A stretch of DNA of 64,000 bases from Hornefia porci (GCF_001940235.1 NZ_MJIE01000001.1:806001-870000), one strand, 5' to 3'; shown: positions 9,311 to 18,313, counted from the first letter of the stretch. Notes: generated by a model from the sequence alone, not told the origin. A program made the numbers and translations.

Positions 9311-9613
9311 TTATACATTGTAGTAAATCACGAATATGTCTTCCGAAGAAATATAGATATCCTCCGTCTTTTCGTAGAGCATGCCGGCATCGGTCAATGC
9401 TGTCTCGATCCTACCTTCAGTGGATTCATCTTTCTTCGCGAAGTAGTACTCGATCTGATATCTGTTTTTTTTGTGATAAATTCCATCATCCGCCAGCACG
9501 GTATCTTGTCCATCTCCCAAGTAAATAATGAACGGCGGTGATTTTGATTCTGTAAATCGTCCGTACGCCACCGGCAGACCCGTGCTTTTCAATATAGAAA
9601 AAATAGATGCCAT
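9311..9613 (-). CDS. Tail terminator / tail completion-like protein
   Basis: 100 residues with no family motif that I can name securely. It contains FIIYLGDGQ, RYQIEYYFAKK and a C-terminal IYISSEDIFVIYY strand, resembling small alpha/beta neck proteins (DUF3168/gpU-like). The call is positional: it lies between the HK97-gp10-like protein and the major tail protein. The start ATG overlaps the stop of the upstream gene (TAATG), suggesting coupled translation. Confidence 0.6.
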   Translation of the reverse strand: MASIFSILKSTGLPVAYGRFTESKSPPFIIYLGDGQDTVLADDGIYHKKNRYQIEYYFAKKDESTEGRIETALTDAGMLYEKTEDIYISSEDIFVIYYNV

Positions 9614-10008
9614 TAAATGTCATCCCCTTCCATCAACTCCGTGAAGCGAGCAATCGCGTGCTCTTCTGCTGGCTTGATGTGTGGACGGGCGTCTACTCTC
9701 CCTGAGTAGTGTCCGTGCTGGTTCGCGACCGCGTGTCCATTTTCGAGGAGATATGTTAGACTTGGTTTTTTTGCATTGTGGACAATATATCCTTTTTCAT
9801 CCTTTCTGGATTTCCAGCCGGACTTATAATCCATATGATTCGGGCCCTGCGGGCTTGTCTGCTTCAACTCTTTCACTGCCTCACCCGCGGCCTGCTTTGC
9901 TGCCTTCTCAATTTTCTCCTTCAGGTCCGTGTTGTACTCTTGCAACGTGTCCGCGATGGCCGCCTCCAGCTCGTCTACGCTGATGCTGATTGACAGTTCC
10001 TTCATCAC
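9613..10008 (-). CDS. HK97 gp10-like neck / tail completion protein
   Basis: 131 residues. The N-terminal helix with charged residues (VDELEAAIADTLQEYN), KAAKQAAGEAVKELKQTSP, the W-K pair in YKSGWKSRK and the later LENGHAVANQHGH are typical of HK97-gp10 family proteins, which sit at the head-tail interface. Its ATG overlaps the stop of the upstream adaptor gene (ATGA, 10005-10008). Acts in joining head to tail; the detailed position in the neck is inferred. Confidence 0.82.
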   Translation of the reverse strand: MMKELSISISVDELEAAIADTLQEYNTDLKEKIEKAAKQAAGEAVKELKQTSPQGPNHMDYKSGWKSRKDEKGYIVHNAKKPSLTYLLENGHAVANQHGHYSGRVDARPHIKPAEEHAIARFTELMEGDDI

Positions 10009-10316
10009 TCTGCCCCCTTCCTTCCGATTCGCGCGGTCAGCGTCAGTTCAACTTTTCCTCGGTTGATATACGATCGTGTTACATCGTACAGTCCTCCGTT
10101 GTACTCCACGATCTTTTCGCCATCATAGTCGTACTCATCTGGGATGATCAGCCTGAGATCGGCTTTTAGACCGGCAGTCGAAGCTTGGTAGAATTCTCGC
10201 ATTCCCACCGATTCCGGCTTTACGTCAACTTCTTTTTTTGATAAAGCTCTCTCGATGTTGCCTGCATCGTCCTGTGTCACAGTCTCGCTGCATAGGTATG
10301 CAATGTCATTGTACAT
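10005..10316 (-). CDS. Phage head-tail adaptor / head closure protein
   Basis: 103 residues, mainly beta. The core VTRSYINRGKVELTLTARIG and the N-terminal AYLCSETVTQDDAGN fit the phage head-tail joining family (SPP1 gp16 / HK97 gp7-like). Gene order connector, this protein, gp10-like, tail terminator is the standard neck cassette. Starts 6 bases after the connector stop. Confidence 0.72.
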   Translation of the reverse strand: MYNDIAYLCSETVTQDDAGNIERALSKKEVDVKPESVGMREFYQASTAGLKADLRLIIPDEYDYDGEKIVEYNGGLYDVTRSYINRGKVELTLTARIGRKGAE

Positions 10317-10322
10317 CCCTAC

Positions 10323-10652
10323 TCAACCCCCTTCTGGAAAGCGTCGCCGCAGAGCGTCTGCTTGCATACGGAAAGCTGATTCATAGCGATCGATTAGATC
10401 AGCTTCTTCTGTTAGATGCCAAAGGCAGTATGTGATAATCGCCTGCTGCACCAATGGTGCCGCAAAGGCTGTAAAATTAGTGTTGTCTGTTTGCATCTCA
10501 GCATCGAATTTGATGGATGACAGCGCGTCGTATTCCACTCCGACGCGCCTCAGTTCTTCTCTTGCGGCTGCTATGTAGCTTTTTATTTCATCATCATGCC
10601 GGTCATTCCGAATGCGTGCGGCCGCTTTAGCCGCATCGAAAAGTGTCCCCAT
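10323..10652 (-). CDS. Phage head-tail connector (gp6-like)
   Basis: 109 residues, all-helical. Features such as KSYIAAAREELRRVGV, APLVQQAIITYCLWHL and a C-terminal YESAFRMQADALR match the gp6-like/DNA-packaging connector family, small proteins that form a ring beneath the portal. It follows the capsid gene by 18 bases and precedes the adaptor, as in HK97-type phages. Confidence 0.85.
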   Translation of the reverse strand: MGTLFDAAKAAARIRNDRHDDEIKSYIAAAREELRRVGVEYDALSSIKFDAEMQTDNTNFTAFAAPLVQQAIITYCLWHLTEEADLIDRYESAFRMQADALRRRFPEGG

Positions 10653-10670
10653 TTCCGGCCGCCTCCTTCT

Positions 10671-11846
10671 TTACTCCTGAGATACAATCTGAATTCCGTG
10701 ATAGCATACCAGATCCGCGCCCGCGGTCTGCAATCCACGGATCCCGATCATGTTCCGCTTAAAGTAGTCACCACCCTTGTCAGTCTCTACCGAATAGTCA
10801 CCCCACATCGGCATGTCGATCGCGCCCGGCTGTCCGAAGAGCTGCTTACCCTTCGCAAGGTTCGGAAGTACCCGGAAGCGCGTCGCAAGTCCGCCCTCTT
10901 TAATCACTCCGGATGTCGTGGTGTCAGTGTCGAACTCGAATTCGTACAGTGGCCGCTTCTCCCCAGTTCCGCGCACCTTGCTCAGCGTCGCGATGTCCTC
11001 CTGCCCGATATACAGGCAGACGTTTCCCTTGCCTGGAATCGCATGGAAACCAAGCGTCAGCGTTCTCAGGTAATCCTGATCGAGCGCGGCAGTCACCTTC
11101 TCGGTCAGCGTGGATGCCTCAATTGCCGCAACGATCTTTGCGCTTGCTTTTACTCTCAGTGCGCGTACCGCGGAGTTTGCGATGGCTGCCTGATAGTCCA
11201 GCGGTGTCATTTTCGCAACCTGCTGGGAAATTTCATCCAACACGCCCCACTCCTCCGGATTGATATCCACATAGTCATATGTGGATGCGGTTCCACCTAC
11301 GGTGGCTCCGTCGGTCACGTCGTCCGCGGCCGCCTCGGTCTTTTTGTACGCTGCACGATATGTGCCTGTCCCGGTCAGTGTGATGGCATTAACATCGTCA
11401 ACAATGCCGGTCTCGCTTGGTGCGATGTCGCCGATTCCGCCGACCTCTCTTGGCGTCGCAATCTTTCCGGTAGCCAGCAACTGGCGTATTTCCATTCTTC
11501 CTGACTCTCTAAATTCTTTTGCTCTTTTTTCTCTTTCGTCCATGTCCTTTCCTTTCTCCTCAATCTTATCGACTGGGATCTTTCTTTCCTTCACCTTTTT
11601 TACACGATCACGCTTCTCGGCTTCTGCCTTTTTTTCACTCAGGATTTCCTGTAGCGATCTTTTCTCTGCGATCAATTCTTCCGCTCTTTCTTCCAGCGTA
11701 TCGACATCCGCGCCCTTTTCTTCCGGATCATCTCCGGCATCGTCACTCTGAATTTCCGTGATCAGCTGATCAAATTCATCCTTGATCTCTCCGAGTCTGT
11801 CTTCAATCTCTTCAATTGAGAGTGCTCTCATTTCTTTATCCGTCAT
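10671..11846 (-). CDS. Major capsid protein, HK97 fold
   Basis: The first ~110 residues are highly charged coiled coil (DRLGEIKDEFDQL, EERAEELIAEKRSL), the delta/scaffold domain that the phage protease removes. The remainder has the HK97-type core including RQLLATGK, a DINPEEWGVLDEISQQVAKMT segment, and the C-terminal GAIDMPMWGDYS. I prefer the ATG at 11846 (TDKEMRALS) over 11852, because GGAGG lies 6 bases before 11846 and abuts 11852. It overlaps the end of the protease gene by 11 bases. Forms the icosahedral head. Confidence 0.93.
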   Translation of the reverse strand: MTDKEMRALSIEEIEDRLGEIKDEFDQLITEIQSDDAGDDPEEKGADVDTLEERAEELIAEKRSLQEILSEKKAEAEKRDRVKKVKERKIPVDKIEEKGKDMDEREKRAKEFRESGRMEIRQLLATGKIATPREVGGIGDIAPSETGIVDDVNAITLTGTGTYRAAYKKTEAAADDVTDGATVGGTASTYDYVDINPEEWGVLDEISQQVAKMTPLDYQAAIANSAVRALRVKASAKIVAAIEASTLTEKVTAALDQDYLRTLTLGFHAIPGKGNVCLYIGQEDIATLSKVRGTGEKRPLYEFEFDTDTTTSGVIKEGGLATRFRVLPNLAKGKQLFGQPGAIDMPMWGDYSVETDKGGDYFKRNMIGIRGLQTAGADLVCYHGIQIVSQE

Positions 11847-12528
11847 ATTCATCCTCCATAAATTTTAATCTAAGTATTACCGCCAGCCGATGCCTCCGTT
11901 CTGCTTCGCGCTTCCGGCTTTCCGCCTTCTCGCTTTCCGCGTGCCTTCTTTCGCTTTCCGCTTCAAATGCACTGCGCGCGGAGATGCTGGTTGCATCGTA
12001 CGCTGGTATGTCAACGGCAGACACATCATACAGATGATCGATGCCCTTGATCACTCTTACATATTTCTGCTCTTCCTTGCTTCTGTCTTCATATTCCTCT
12101 TTTGTCACCGTAAACGCAAAGCTCATTTTGTCAATATTTCCGCGGTCGATGTCTCTGTACAGTGCACGATGCCCATTGTCGTCTGGCCAGAGATCCGCCT
12201 CCATGTGCAATCCATCGTCTTCAACCGATAATCTCAGGCTGTCATTTCGAGTGCGTGCGTACACTCTTCCCCCGTGGTTCATGTTGAAAATCACGTCCGA
12301 CATGTCGCACTCATCCAGCGCGTGCCGGTCGATCACTTCGCAGTAGTCGATGCCATTCATGTTGAAGAGCACTGTCTCACTGTCAAAGATCACTGGGACA
12401 CCTTTCACGATCAGGCCCTCCGGCTCGCCTTCCTCTCCGGCCCGCTTCTCCGGCGTGATCCGGAAGTCCCTGAACTGCATGCCCTTCCGGTTCATCAGTC
12501 TCTCGATGTTTTCTGTCTCTCTACTCAT
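11836..12528 (-). CDS. HK97-family prohead protease
   Basis: About 230 residues. FRITPEKRAG and EGLIVKGVPVIFDSETVL open the fold; the segment DVIFNMNHGGRVYARTRN holds the conserved catalytic His (NMNH) and IDKMSFAFTV carries the conserved Ser of the U35-type serine protease family (S in KMSFAF). Start ATG 12528 is favoured because AGGAGG stands 6 bases upstream; it overlaps the portal stop. Matures the prohead by cutting the capsid delta domain. C-terminal ~40 residues are very basic/Glu-rich and probably flexible. Confidence 0.92.
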   Translation of the reverse strand: MSRETENIERLMNRKGMQFRDFRITPEKRAGEEGEPEGLIVKGVPVIFDSETVLFNMNGIDYCEVIDRHALDECDMSDVIFNMNHGGRVYARTRNDSLRLSVEDDGLHMEADLWPDDNGHRALYRDIDRGNIDKMSFAFTVTKEEYEDRSKEEQKYVRVIKGIDHLYDVSAVDIPAYDATSISARSAFEAESERRHAESEKAESRKREAERRHRLAVILRLKFMEDEYDG

Positions 12529-13678
12529 TTTCATCCTCCTGTGTGTCTGCATTTGCTACCGGCGCAGTGTCCAGTCGCCGCACGAAAGTGTCTCCGCCTT
12601 CGATGGCCGGTAAATTCAAAACCTCGCGCCATTCATTGATGCTCATCGCGCCGCGGTCGACGACTGCCTGCAGGTTCAACTTGTCGCTCATGCTCATGAA
12701 CTGTGTCGTCGAACTGTCGAATGTGATGAAATTTCCGAAGGAAATTTCGCGCTGTGTGAAGACCTTCGATGTCATCTCCAGCGACAGCGCCACCAGAAAC
12801 GGCTCGATCCGTAGCTCGTAAAAAGTTTGCATTTGCTCCGGCGTCGCGGTGCCCATCAAAATCGTGTCGTTCACACCATAATACCTGTACACGTTTTCGC
12901 GAAATTCGCGCATCGTCGTCCATCCGGTGATGGTCGGCGAGATATTCACCTGCTGAAATTCCGTGGTCGCATCCAGTGCGCCAAATCCGTCTCCGGATGT
13001 TGGATCCATGTAGTCTTTCACGAACTCCTCTTTGATCCGCTTTGTGTCTTTCGGATCCAACATGGACTTTGTTGACTTCAAGATGCCGCGAAGATTCGCG
13101 GTGCTCTTTACGGCATTTTGGATTGATTCATTCGACGTGTTGATTAGCTCCAATGTGTTCAAGATCGGCGAGTTGTCCTCGCCGCCGATATCGCTTTCTG
13201 CGTAGTCCTTACGGAGTACAATAAGATCTTCCCAAGCAAACCAGTACTCCGATCCTTCTCTCATCCGGAAGTGAACATAAATGTTTCCATATTCATCCTG
13301 GTAACCTTCGTAACTGGCGCACGGAATCGGATACATTCCGGTAGCCTTTCCACCGTCGTCGCGCATTACCAAAATAAATACCGTGTTTCGCAGTTCGTAT
13401 AACGTCCTAACCTTGTACAGGAAATCCTTCCCGTTCATGTAGGCATTTGGCCGCAGTTTCAGCATCCGCTGCAGTTTGTCGTCATTACTGATCGGCGCCG
13501 CCTTTGCAGTCTGGTCGGCCAGCGTCCGGATGCAGGCTCGCACGAGTTCCGACTGGTACGCATCGCGTCCGAAGCTTGAGAAGCTCACCGAGTTCCCGCC
13601 CAGCTCCCTGATGCGCATCAGTGTTTTCTGTGTCCTCTCTGTGATTGCATTAATCAATGCTTTAATCGGATTTTTCAC
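12521..13678 (-). CDS. Phage portal protein, HK97 family
   Basis: 385 residues, typical length for the HK97/SPP1 class. Visible hallmarks: N-terminal RACIRTLADQTAKAAPI, LLKLRPNAYMNGKDFLYKV, the GMYPIPCASYE strand, an LRGILKSTKSMLDP helix, and near the C-terminus GVNDTILMGTATPEQMQTFYE followed by an EMTSKVF helix. Forms the dodecameric DNA channel at the capsid vertex. Its start overlaps the stop of the terminase large subunit gene by 4 bases. Confidence 0.94.
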   Translation of the reverse strand: MKNPIKALINAITERTQKTLMRIRELGGNSVSFSSFGRDAYQSELVRACIRTLADQTAKAAPISNDDKLQRMLKLRPNAYMNGKDFLYKVRTLYELRNTVFILVMRDDGGKATGMYPIPCASYEGYQDEYGNIYVHFRMREGSEYWFAWEDLIVLRKDYAESDIGGEDNSPILNTLELINTSNESIQNAVKSTANLRGILKSTKSMLDPKDTKRIKEEFVKDYMDPTSGDGFGALDATTEFQQVNISPTITGWTTMREFRENVYRYYGVNDTILMGTATPEQMQTFYELRIEPFLVALSLEMTSKVFTQREISFGNFITFDSSTTQFMSMSDKLNLQAVVDRGAMSINEWREVLNLPAIEGGDTFVRRLDTAPVANADTQEDENE

Positions 13679-15327
13679 TTTATGTACCTCATATAATCCT
13701 CTTCATGGTTTTTTAAGCAAGTATAAGCATTCAGCAGGCTCACTGTGCCATCGATCCGTCGATTCGCCTGAGCCTTCACCGGCATGATCGACTCGATCCC
13801 GTCGGAGTTTTTCGACTTCACCGCTGTATTTGTCAAACACCACAGCAGCATCGGATTGAAGTCGTAGTTCACACGATGTTCCCGGAATTCTGCGGCCAAC
13901 TGCTTCATCGGATAAGTCCAGGAAAAAGAACCTTGTGCTATCTTCTCCATGTCGAATCCTGTGTCAGTCATCTCCTGCTGCCAGTATCCGGCCAGCGCCC
14001 GGTCATAGCCGATCCAAAGCGGCCTGATGTTGTAGTCTTTCACGATGTGCACAAACCACTCAGTCACTTGCCTATAATCCACGCTCGCGCCTTCACTGAC
14101 TGTCAGCCAGCCATCGGCCGCCCATCGCTCATATGGCGCCTCCGGCACCGTCTGATCCTTCACCTCTTCAATCCGCTTCCGCGGCAGGAAGTATTTTTGT
14201 ATCACATACAGTTTCGGATCTTCCGGCTTTCGGATAATTACTGTTGCGCATGTCAAGTCGGTAGTGCTGGATAAGTCGCATCCGCCGATCGCGTAAGAGT
14301 CTCGAAGATACTCCATATCCTGCCGCATGTCGTTCTTTGCGTCATTGTACTCCAGCCAACGCGAGAACTGCAGCTCATTCAGGTTGAAGTCCTTCGCCAG
14401 CACGGTCGGCTTGAAGGCCGGATCCTGCTCTGCTTTCTTAACTAGCTGCTCCAGCTTGTCCTTTTTCTTGATCGTGCCTAACCCTGGATTCGCGAGTATC
14501 CAGTATTTAGGGTCCGTCCACTGCTCGCGTTTGTCCAGTTGGTAATACAGGAAAAGAAAGTGGTCATCCTTGATTTCTCCCCTCAGCATTCCGCGGCCAT
14601 ACTCCACCTGTGCGTCATAGATTCCGCCGCGTACAAAGTTGTTCGACGAAATGCAGAAAAGAAGCGGCTGACGTCTCGAAGACATTGATTGTTTCATGTC
14701 ATCATAGATCCGGCGATTCGTGATCGCACCAAGTTCATCGACAATGACGCCGCTTGAATTGTAGGAGTCCAGCTTCTTCACATCCGATGCCAGCGGCTTG
14801 ATGATCCCTTCGTTCGCTGGAAAGTAGATATCGGATGCGCGCTTCCGGAGATGCCGTCTAAGTTCCGGTGACTTTTTCCGCATTCGCTCGCACTCATCAA
14901 ATCCCTTCTTCGCCTGATCCATCTTTGTCGCTATAAAGTAGATTTCCGGTGCGCCTTCCATATCGTCGCAGAGAAGATCCAGCGCTACAGCCGAAAGCAG
15001 GGTTGTCTTTCCATTTTTCCTTCCAAGTAGAAAATTCACTTCATTGAAGCGACGCACACAGTCGTCATCGACGAAACCATAAGTCGCCTCAAGTGCGGCC
15101 TTTTGAAAAAGTTCCAGTTTCAGCGGCTTACCTGCGATCCCCTGTGACTGCTTGCAGAATGTTTCGATAAAGCACATGTGATGCTGCGCCAGGTCTTCGT
15201 CAAGATGCCATTTGCCGCGATTGGCCACCGCCTCATTCGCCAGCCTGTCATATGCTCTTCTTACGTCTTCCGGAACCAGTATGTCCCCGGATTCGATTTT
15301 TTTCGTGTAATCTAAAATGAAACTCAC
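13675..15327 (-). CDS. Terminase large subunit (ATPase/nuclease)
   Basis: 550 residues. N-terminal ATPase domain with Walker A GRKNGKTT at about 102-109 and Walker B VIVDE at about 194-198; the coupling motif region follows (LLFCISSN). C-terminal RNase H-like nuclease domain begins around GGCDLSSTTDLTC with the first acidic metal ligand, and WIGYDRALAGYW continues the fold. Drives DNA translocation into the prohead and cuts the concatemer. Couples by ATGA overlap with the small subunit gene upstream. Confidence 0.95.
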   Translation of the reverse strand: MSFILDYTKKIESGDILVPEDVRRAYDRLANEAVANRGKWHLDEDLAQHHMCFIETFCKQSQGIAGKPLKLELFQKAALEATYGFVDDDCVRRFNEVNFLLGRKNGKTTLLSAVALDLLCDDMEGAPEIYFIATKMDQAKKGFDECERMRKKSPELRRHLRKRASDIYFPANEGIIKPLASDVKKLDSYNSSGVIVDELGAITNRRIYDDMKQSMSSRRQPLLFCISSNNFVRGGIYDAQVEYGRGMLRGEIKDDHFLFLYYQLDKREQWTDPKYWILANPGLGTIKKKDKLEQLVKKAEQDPAFKPTVLAKDFNLNELQFSRWLEYNDAKNDMRQDMEYLRDSYAIGGCDLSSTTDLTCATVIIRKPEDPKLYVIQKYFLPRKRIEEVKDQTVPEAPYERWAADGWLTVSEGASVDYRQVTEWFVHIVKDYNIRPLWIGYDRALAGYWQQEMTDTGFDMEKIAQGSFSWTYPMKQLAAEFREHRVNYDFNPMLLWCLTNTAVKSKNSDGIESIMPVKAQANRRIDGTVSLLNAYTCLKNHEEDYMRYIK

Positions 15328-15692
15328 GCATTCTTCATTCCTAAAAATTCCAAGAATTCATCGCCCGATTGCTCGCGATCTTCCTTCGCGAACGATTCCA
15401 CAACCTTAATCAGCGTCGTGACCGTGCCATTTGCTGCAGTCGCCGTTTTGTTGTACTCGATAATAGCCGGATTTACCACAATGTTTTTCCGTCCCTTCAC
15501 GTATTCTTTAGTCACCGTCGGACCATGCTCTTTTATGGCCTTCTCCAAGTCTTCCATAACTGACATTTGCACTTGATAACGCTGAAACGTCGTAAGAAAA
15601 AAGAAATTCGTCGATACGCCTTTTTCTTCCGCACGTCTCAGCACCTCTTCAGCCTGCTGGCGCAAACTCCTCTTGCTCTTTTTAATTGCCAT
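15324..15692 (-). CDS. Terminase small subunit (P27-like)
   Basis: 122 residues. A basic N-terminus (AIKKSKRSLRQQAEEVLRRA) is followed by helices TTFQRYQVQMSVMEDLEKAI, VVNPAIIEYNKTATAAN and TLIKVVESF; the NPAI..Y.K pattern is characteristic of the P27 small terminase family. Binds the packaging site and loads the large subunit. No cos/pac site can be identified by eye; the 174-base gap upstream (15,693-15,866) is the natural place for one. Confidence 0.85.
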   Translation of the reverse strand: MAIKKSKRSLRQQAEEVLRRAEEKGVSTNFFFLTTFQRYQVQMSVMEDLEKAIKEHGPTVTKEYVKGRKNIVVNPAIIEYNKTATAANGTVTTLIKVVESFAKEDREQSGDEFLEFLGMKNA

Positions 15693-15866
15693 TATTTTAA
15701 TCCTTTCTTTCCGTTTCCTTCCCTCTCGGAAAATACCGCAAACGGTTCAATTCGTCTTTATTTTCGCCCATATTTTCCAAAAACCCGCGAGATTTTCACT
15801 CGTCAACAGATTGGACTAGCCCGCAACGGTCCCTTCAATAGGTACCGTCTCGAGGAAACAGGGGGG

Positions 15867-16625
15867 CTACACCCGCACACATCGGAAGATGTGCTTCACG
15901 TCACTTCGTTTGAACTCTTTCAAATATCTGCGATTTGCAACTGCTATATGCTCCAGGTCCTGTATATCCCTCGCTCTTCCTCTTCTCTTAACGCGCTTCA
16001 TGCACACCTCGTACGGTGTGTCAATCCAGATCAACTCAATCTTTTCATAGCTTGCAATCATTTCCCACTCTGCCCGTGTCGGTAAACATGTGATGTGCAT
16101 ACACTCTCCGGTTTTCTCAATCAGTGCTTCGGTCCTCTGGATCTGTTCCGCCTTACTCCGGCTCTTGATTTCATCGAGGTCAGTATACGCTCCGCCTGTC
16201 TTCCTGCAGTATGTCGTCTTTCCGGAACCGATCAGGCCACATACCACAACCAGCAGTCCCTGTCTTTCTTGCGTTCCGATCTCGACCGGTACTCCATCCA
16301 CAAAGATCACCGGCGGAAGTATGCTATTTCCACGCATGATCTTCTCGGCCGCCTTTCTTTTGGCTGCGGCCTTTCGCCCATCCTCTTTATCTCTTATATG
16401 AATTTTGGCGTGGCACACATCGCATACCGAAATGAGATTATCTAAATTCAGCGTGACCGCTGGATCGTTGATGTTATACGGCGTGAGTTTGATCTTGTGG
16501 TGCACGACCGAAGCCGGCCGGTTGCATCCAGGCACCCGGCACATGCCGCCGTCACGAATCAGCGCCGTCTGTCTCACGGTCTGCCACGCTTTACTGTGGT
16601 AGAATGCCTTTGCGAAATCTTGCAT
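15867..16625 (-). CDS. HNH endonuclease fused to a P-loop polynucleotide-kinase-like domain
   Basis: 252 residues with two clear parts. Residues ~10-80 are an HNH nuclease with C29/C34, H42-H43, N63 and C68/C71 (zinc pairs plus HHKI and DNLISVCDVC motifs). Residues ~120-250 are a P-loop NTPase: Walker A GLIGSGKTT at 130-138, TDLDE near 148-152, and an Arg-rich lid (VKRRGRARD). The second part resembles phage polynucleotide/nucleoside kinases. HNH genes beside terminases assist packaging cleavage in HK97-type phages; the kinase fusion is unusual. Both halves are in one uninterrupted frame, so it is not a sequencing artefact of two genes. Confidence 0.85.
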   Translation of the reverse strand: MQDFAKAFYHSKAWQTVRQTALIRDGGMCRVPGCNRPASVVHHKIKLTPYNINDPAVTLNLDNLISVCDVCHAKIHIRDKEDGRKAAAKRKAAEKIMRGNSILPPVIFVDGVPVEIGTQERQGLLVVVCGLIGSGKTTYCRKTGGAYTDLDEIKSRSKAEQIQRTEALIEKTGECMHITCLPTRAEWEMIASYEKIELIWIDTPYEVCMKRVKRRGRARDIQDLEHIAVANRRYLKEFKRSDVKHIFRCVRV

Positions 16626-16659
16626 GATAGTTTTCCAACCCTCCCATATTTGCTATAAC

Positions 16660-16689
16660 AAGAGAGGCCACGCTTCCGTGGTCTCTCTT
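16660..16689. terminator. Strong hairpin between late regulator and HNH gene
   Basis: AAGAGAGGCCACG pairs with CGTGGTCTCTCTT around a 4-base loop, a 13-bp stem with one G.U pair. There is only a weak U-tract on the minus strand, so it could be a partial terminator or an RNA-processing/stability element at the early-late boundary. A TATAAT sequence for the minus strand lies at 16761-16766 upstream of it, a possible late promoter without a good -35 box. Confidence 0.55.
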
Positions 16690-16773
16690 GCTGTCAACGC
16701 TATATTAGATTGGAGATTAGTAAGATTGCCGAGAGGAATCTTTTGATTTCTCCCATTTACATTATATCCAACG

Positions 16774-17205
16774 TCAATGTGAATTAGTAGGAACTCTTTT
16801 CAGAATCTCCTCAACTTCTTCCAGCGCACGGCCATGCATGGAAATAACCCATCTGTATGTGTAGTTCATCTCCACCGCAATTTCCTCCCACATCTTACCA
16901 TCTATGTATCTTCTCCTAAGTACATGACATAGGTTGTGATCATCGACAAGCAGTATCACGTTCCTGATTTCCTCCCGCTTCTCCCATGCCTTTGTCCTCT
17001 CGTCCATGATCTCCAGCGTCATCTCAGCAATACGCACCGCCAGTTGTCCTGTCCTGTCTGACAGCTTCGTCCCGTGCGGCATTCCATCAAGCGCCATGCT
17101 GATGCTTCCCGTTTCACGCTGGAGCGCTTCCAGTTCCTCCGTCATCTGCTCTATGTGCTCTGTGATATTAAGATACCCGCCTAAGAATTCCTTTGCTCTG
17201 CCCAT
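16774..17205 (-). CDS. Phage late-gene regulator, DUF1492 / sigma region 4-like
   Basis: 143 residues. N-terminal half is a long helix/coiled coil (EHIEQMTEELEALQRE), C-terminal half has a helix-turn-helix like sigma factor region 4 (LRRRYIDGKMWEEIAVEMNYTYRWVISMHGRALEEVEEIL). This is the DUF1492/ArpU-type family, which in Firmicutes phages sits exactly here, at the end of the early operon before the packaging genes, and activates late transcription. The target promoter is not known; the AT-rich 16,740-16,770 stretch is a candidate. Confidence 0.78.
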   Translation of the reverse strand: MGRAKEFLGGYLNITEHIEQMTEELEALQRETGSISMALDGMPHGTKLSDRTGQLAVRIAEMTLEIMDERTKAWEKREEIRNVILLVDDHNLCHVLRRRYIDGKMWEEIAVEMNYTYRWVISMHGRALEEVEEILKRVPTNSH

Positions 17206-17255
17206 ACGCTTTCAATTCCTCCAATACACTTCCCTGTAAACTCTCCTTTGATTCA

Positions 17256-17714
17256 TCAGAATGGAACATCATCTTCAATTTCTTCAAATGCCGGCGGGAT
17301 TCCGGTCATGTCCATCTGCGTCTCCGCTGGTCTTGATGCTGGTCTCTGATCCGTCCGACCCGCGGGCTGTCTCTGCTGCTCTGATGATCTCTGCGCAGCG
17401 TTTCTGGATTCCAGGAACTCCACCCTTGAAGCAACGACGTCCGTCGTATAGACAGTATCTCCGTTCTTGTTCTGGTAACTTCCGGTCTGGATTCTGCCCT
17501 CGATCGCAACTCTGTTGCCCTTGTTCAGATACTTCTCGCAGTTCTCCGCCTGCCTTCCGAATACCGTAATCCGCGGGAAATCTGCCTTCTGCTCCTCTCC
17601 AGATTTCACCGGACGATTGATCGCGATAGTAAATGTTGCTACCGCCATCTGTGACGCTGTGTACCGTACCTCCGGGTCTCTGGTCAGCCTCCCTATTAAC
17701 TGCACGCTATTCAT
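17256..17714 (-). CDS. ssb: Single-stranded DNA-binding protein
   Basis: OB-fold SSB of about 152 residues starting MNSVQLIGRLTRDPEVRYT, with VATFTIAINRP, CEKYLNKGNRVAIEGRI, a Gln/Arg/Pro-rich linker and the acidic tip ending EEIEDDVPF, which in this family recruits replication proteins. I place the start at ATG 17714, which has a GGAGG-type box and overlaps the upstream stop (ATGA), rather than at 17729. Phage-encoded; supports phage replication with the Rep-like protein upstream. Confidence 0.93.
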   Translation of the reverse strand: MNSVQLIGRLTRDPEVRYTASQMAVATFTIAINRPVKSGEEQKADFPRITVFGRQAENCEKYLNKGNRVAIEGRIQTGSYQNKNGDTVYTTDVVASRVEFLESRNAAQRSSEQQRQPAGRTDQRPASRPAETQMDMTGIPPAFEEIEDDVPF

Positions 17715-18313
17715 CTTCTCTTCCTCCATTCATCGTTTCTCTTCAACGCATCGTTTCTAAAAGTCTTAATCACTGCTTCGGGATCAGTAGCATTTATGGT
17801 TAATATCGCGAAATCCTTCGACCGGATATATCGCTCATATGCCTTGACTTCCGGAGCTTTGTCCCAGGCTTTTATAATGCATCTGTCCGGCCATCCGACG
17901 CTTCTTGCCACTCGCTCTAAATTCCCACGATATGCATTTATCTCAGCAGAGATTATTGCAGCAGCGAATTTTGCAATTTCATCCTCGCTCGCGTTCATCA
18001 CCTGTGCTCTTGTGATCCTGCGTCCCTCTTCATGGTGCTTTTCGCAGTAAACGTCATCTTCATCGAAAATGACCTTTCCGCAGATAGGGCACGCATGCGG
18101 CTTTCCGCGTCCGCCTTCGCAGTTACGCATATCCCTGAGAAATTGTTTCAGTTCTTTCTTACAGTGCTTTCTCAGCTCTTCCCTGCTTCCTCGGTAGCAC
18201 TTTCCATCAACCATGAGAGCAATATCACCATCCCGCATGATTCCGTTTTCAGTGGTCATGTACCACACACGATCTTTCTTCGGGATTTCCGGCAGTTTTT
18301 CGTACACATTCAT
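17711..18313 (-). CDS. Phage early protein with zinc-binding CxxC..CxxHH motif
   Basis: About 200 residues, not recognised. The ATG at 18313 (MNVYEKLPEIP) is chosen because it follows the stop of the small upstream gene; the longer frame from 18352 lies inside that gene. A treble-clef-like motif CPICGKVIFDEDDVYCEKHH is at about 90-110, followed by a helical region whose SVGWPDRCIIKAWDKAPEVKAYERY looks like a possible HTH. Coupled to ssb by ATGA. Might be a recombination or transcription accessory protein; no function is claimed. Confidence 0.6.
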   Translation of the reverse strand: MNVYEKLPEIPKKDRVWYMTTENGIMRDGDIALMVDGKCYRGSREELRKHCKKELKQFLRDMRNCEGGRGKPHACPICGKVIFDEDDVYCEKHHEEGRRITRAQVMNASEDEIAKFAAAIISAEINAYRGNLERVARSVGWPDRCIIKAWDKAPEVKAYERYIRSKDFAILTINATDPEAVIKTFRNDALKRNDEWRKRR

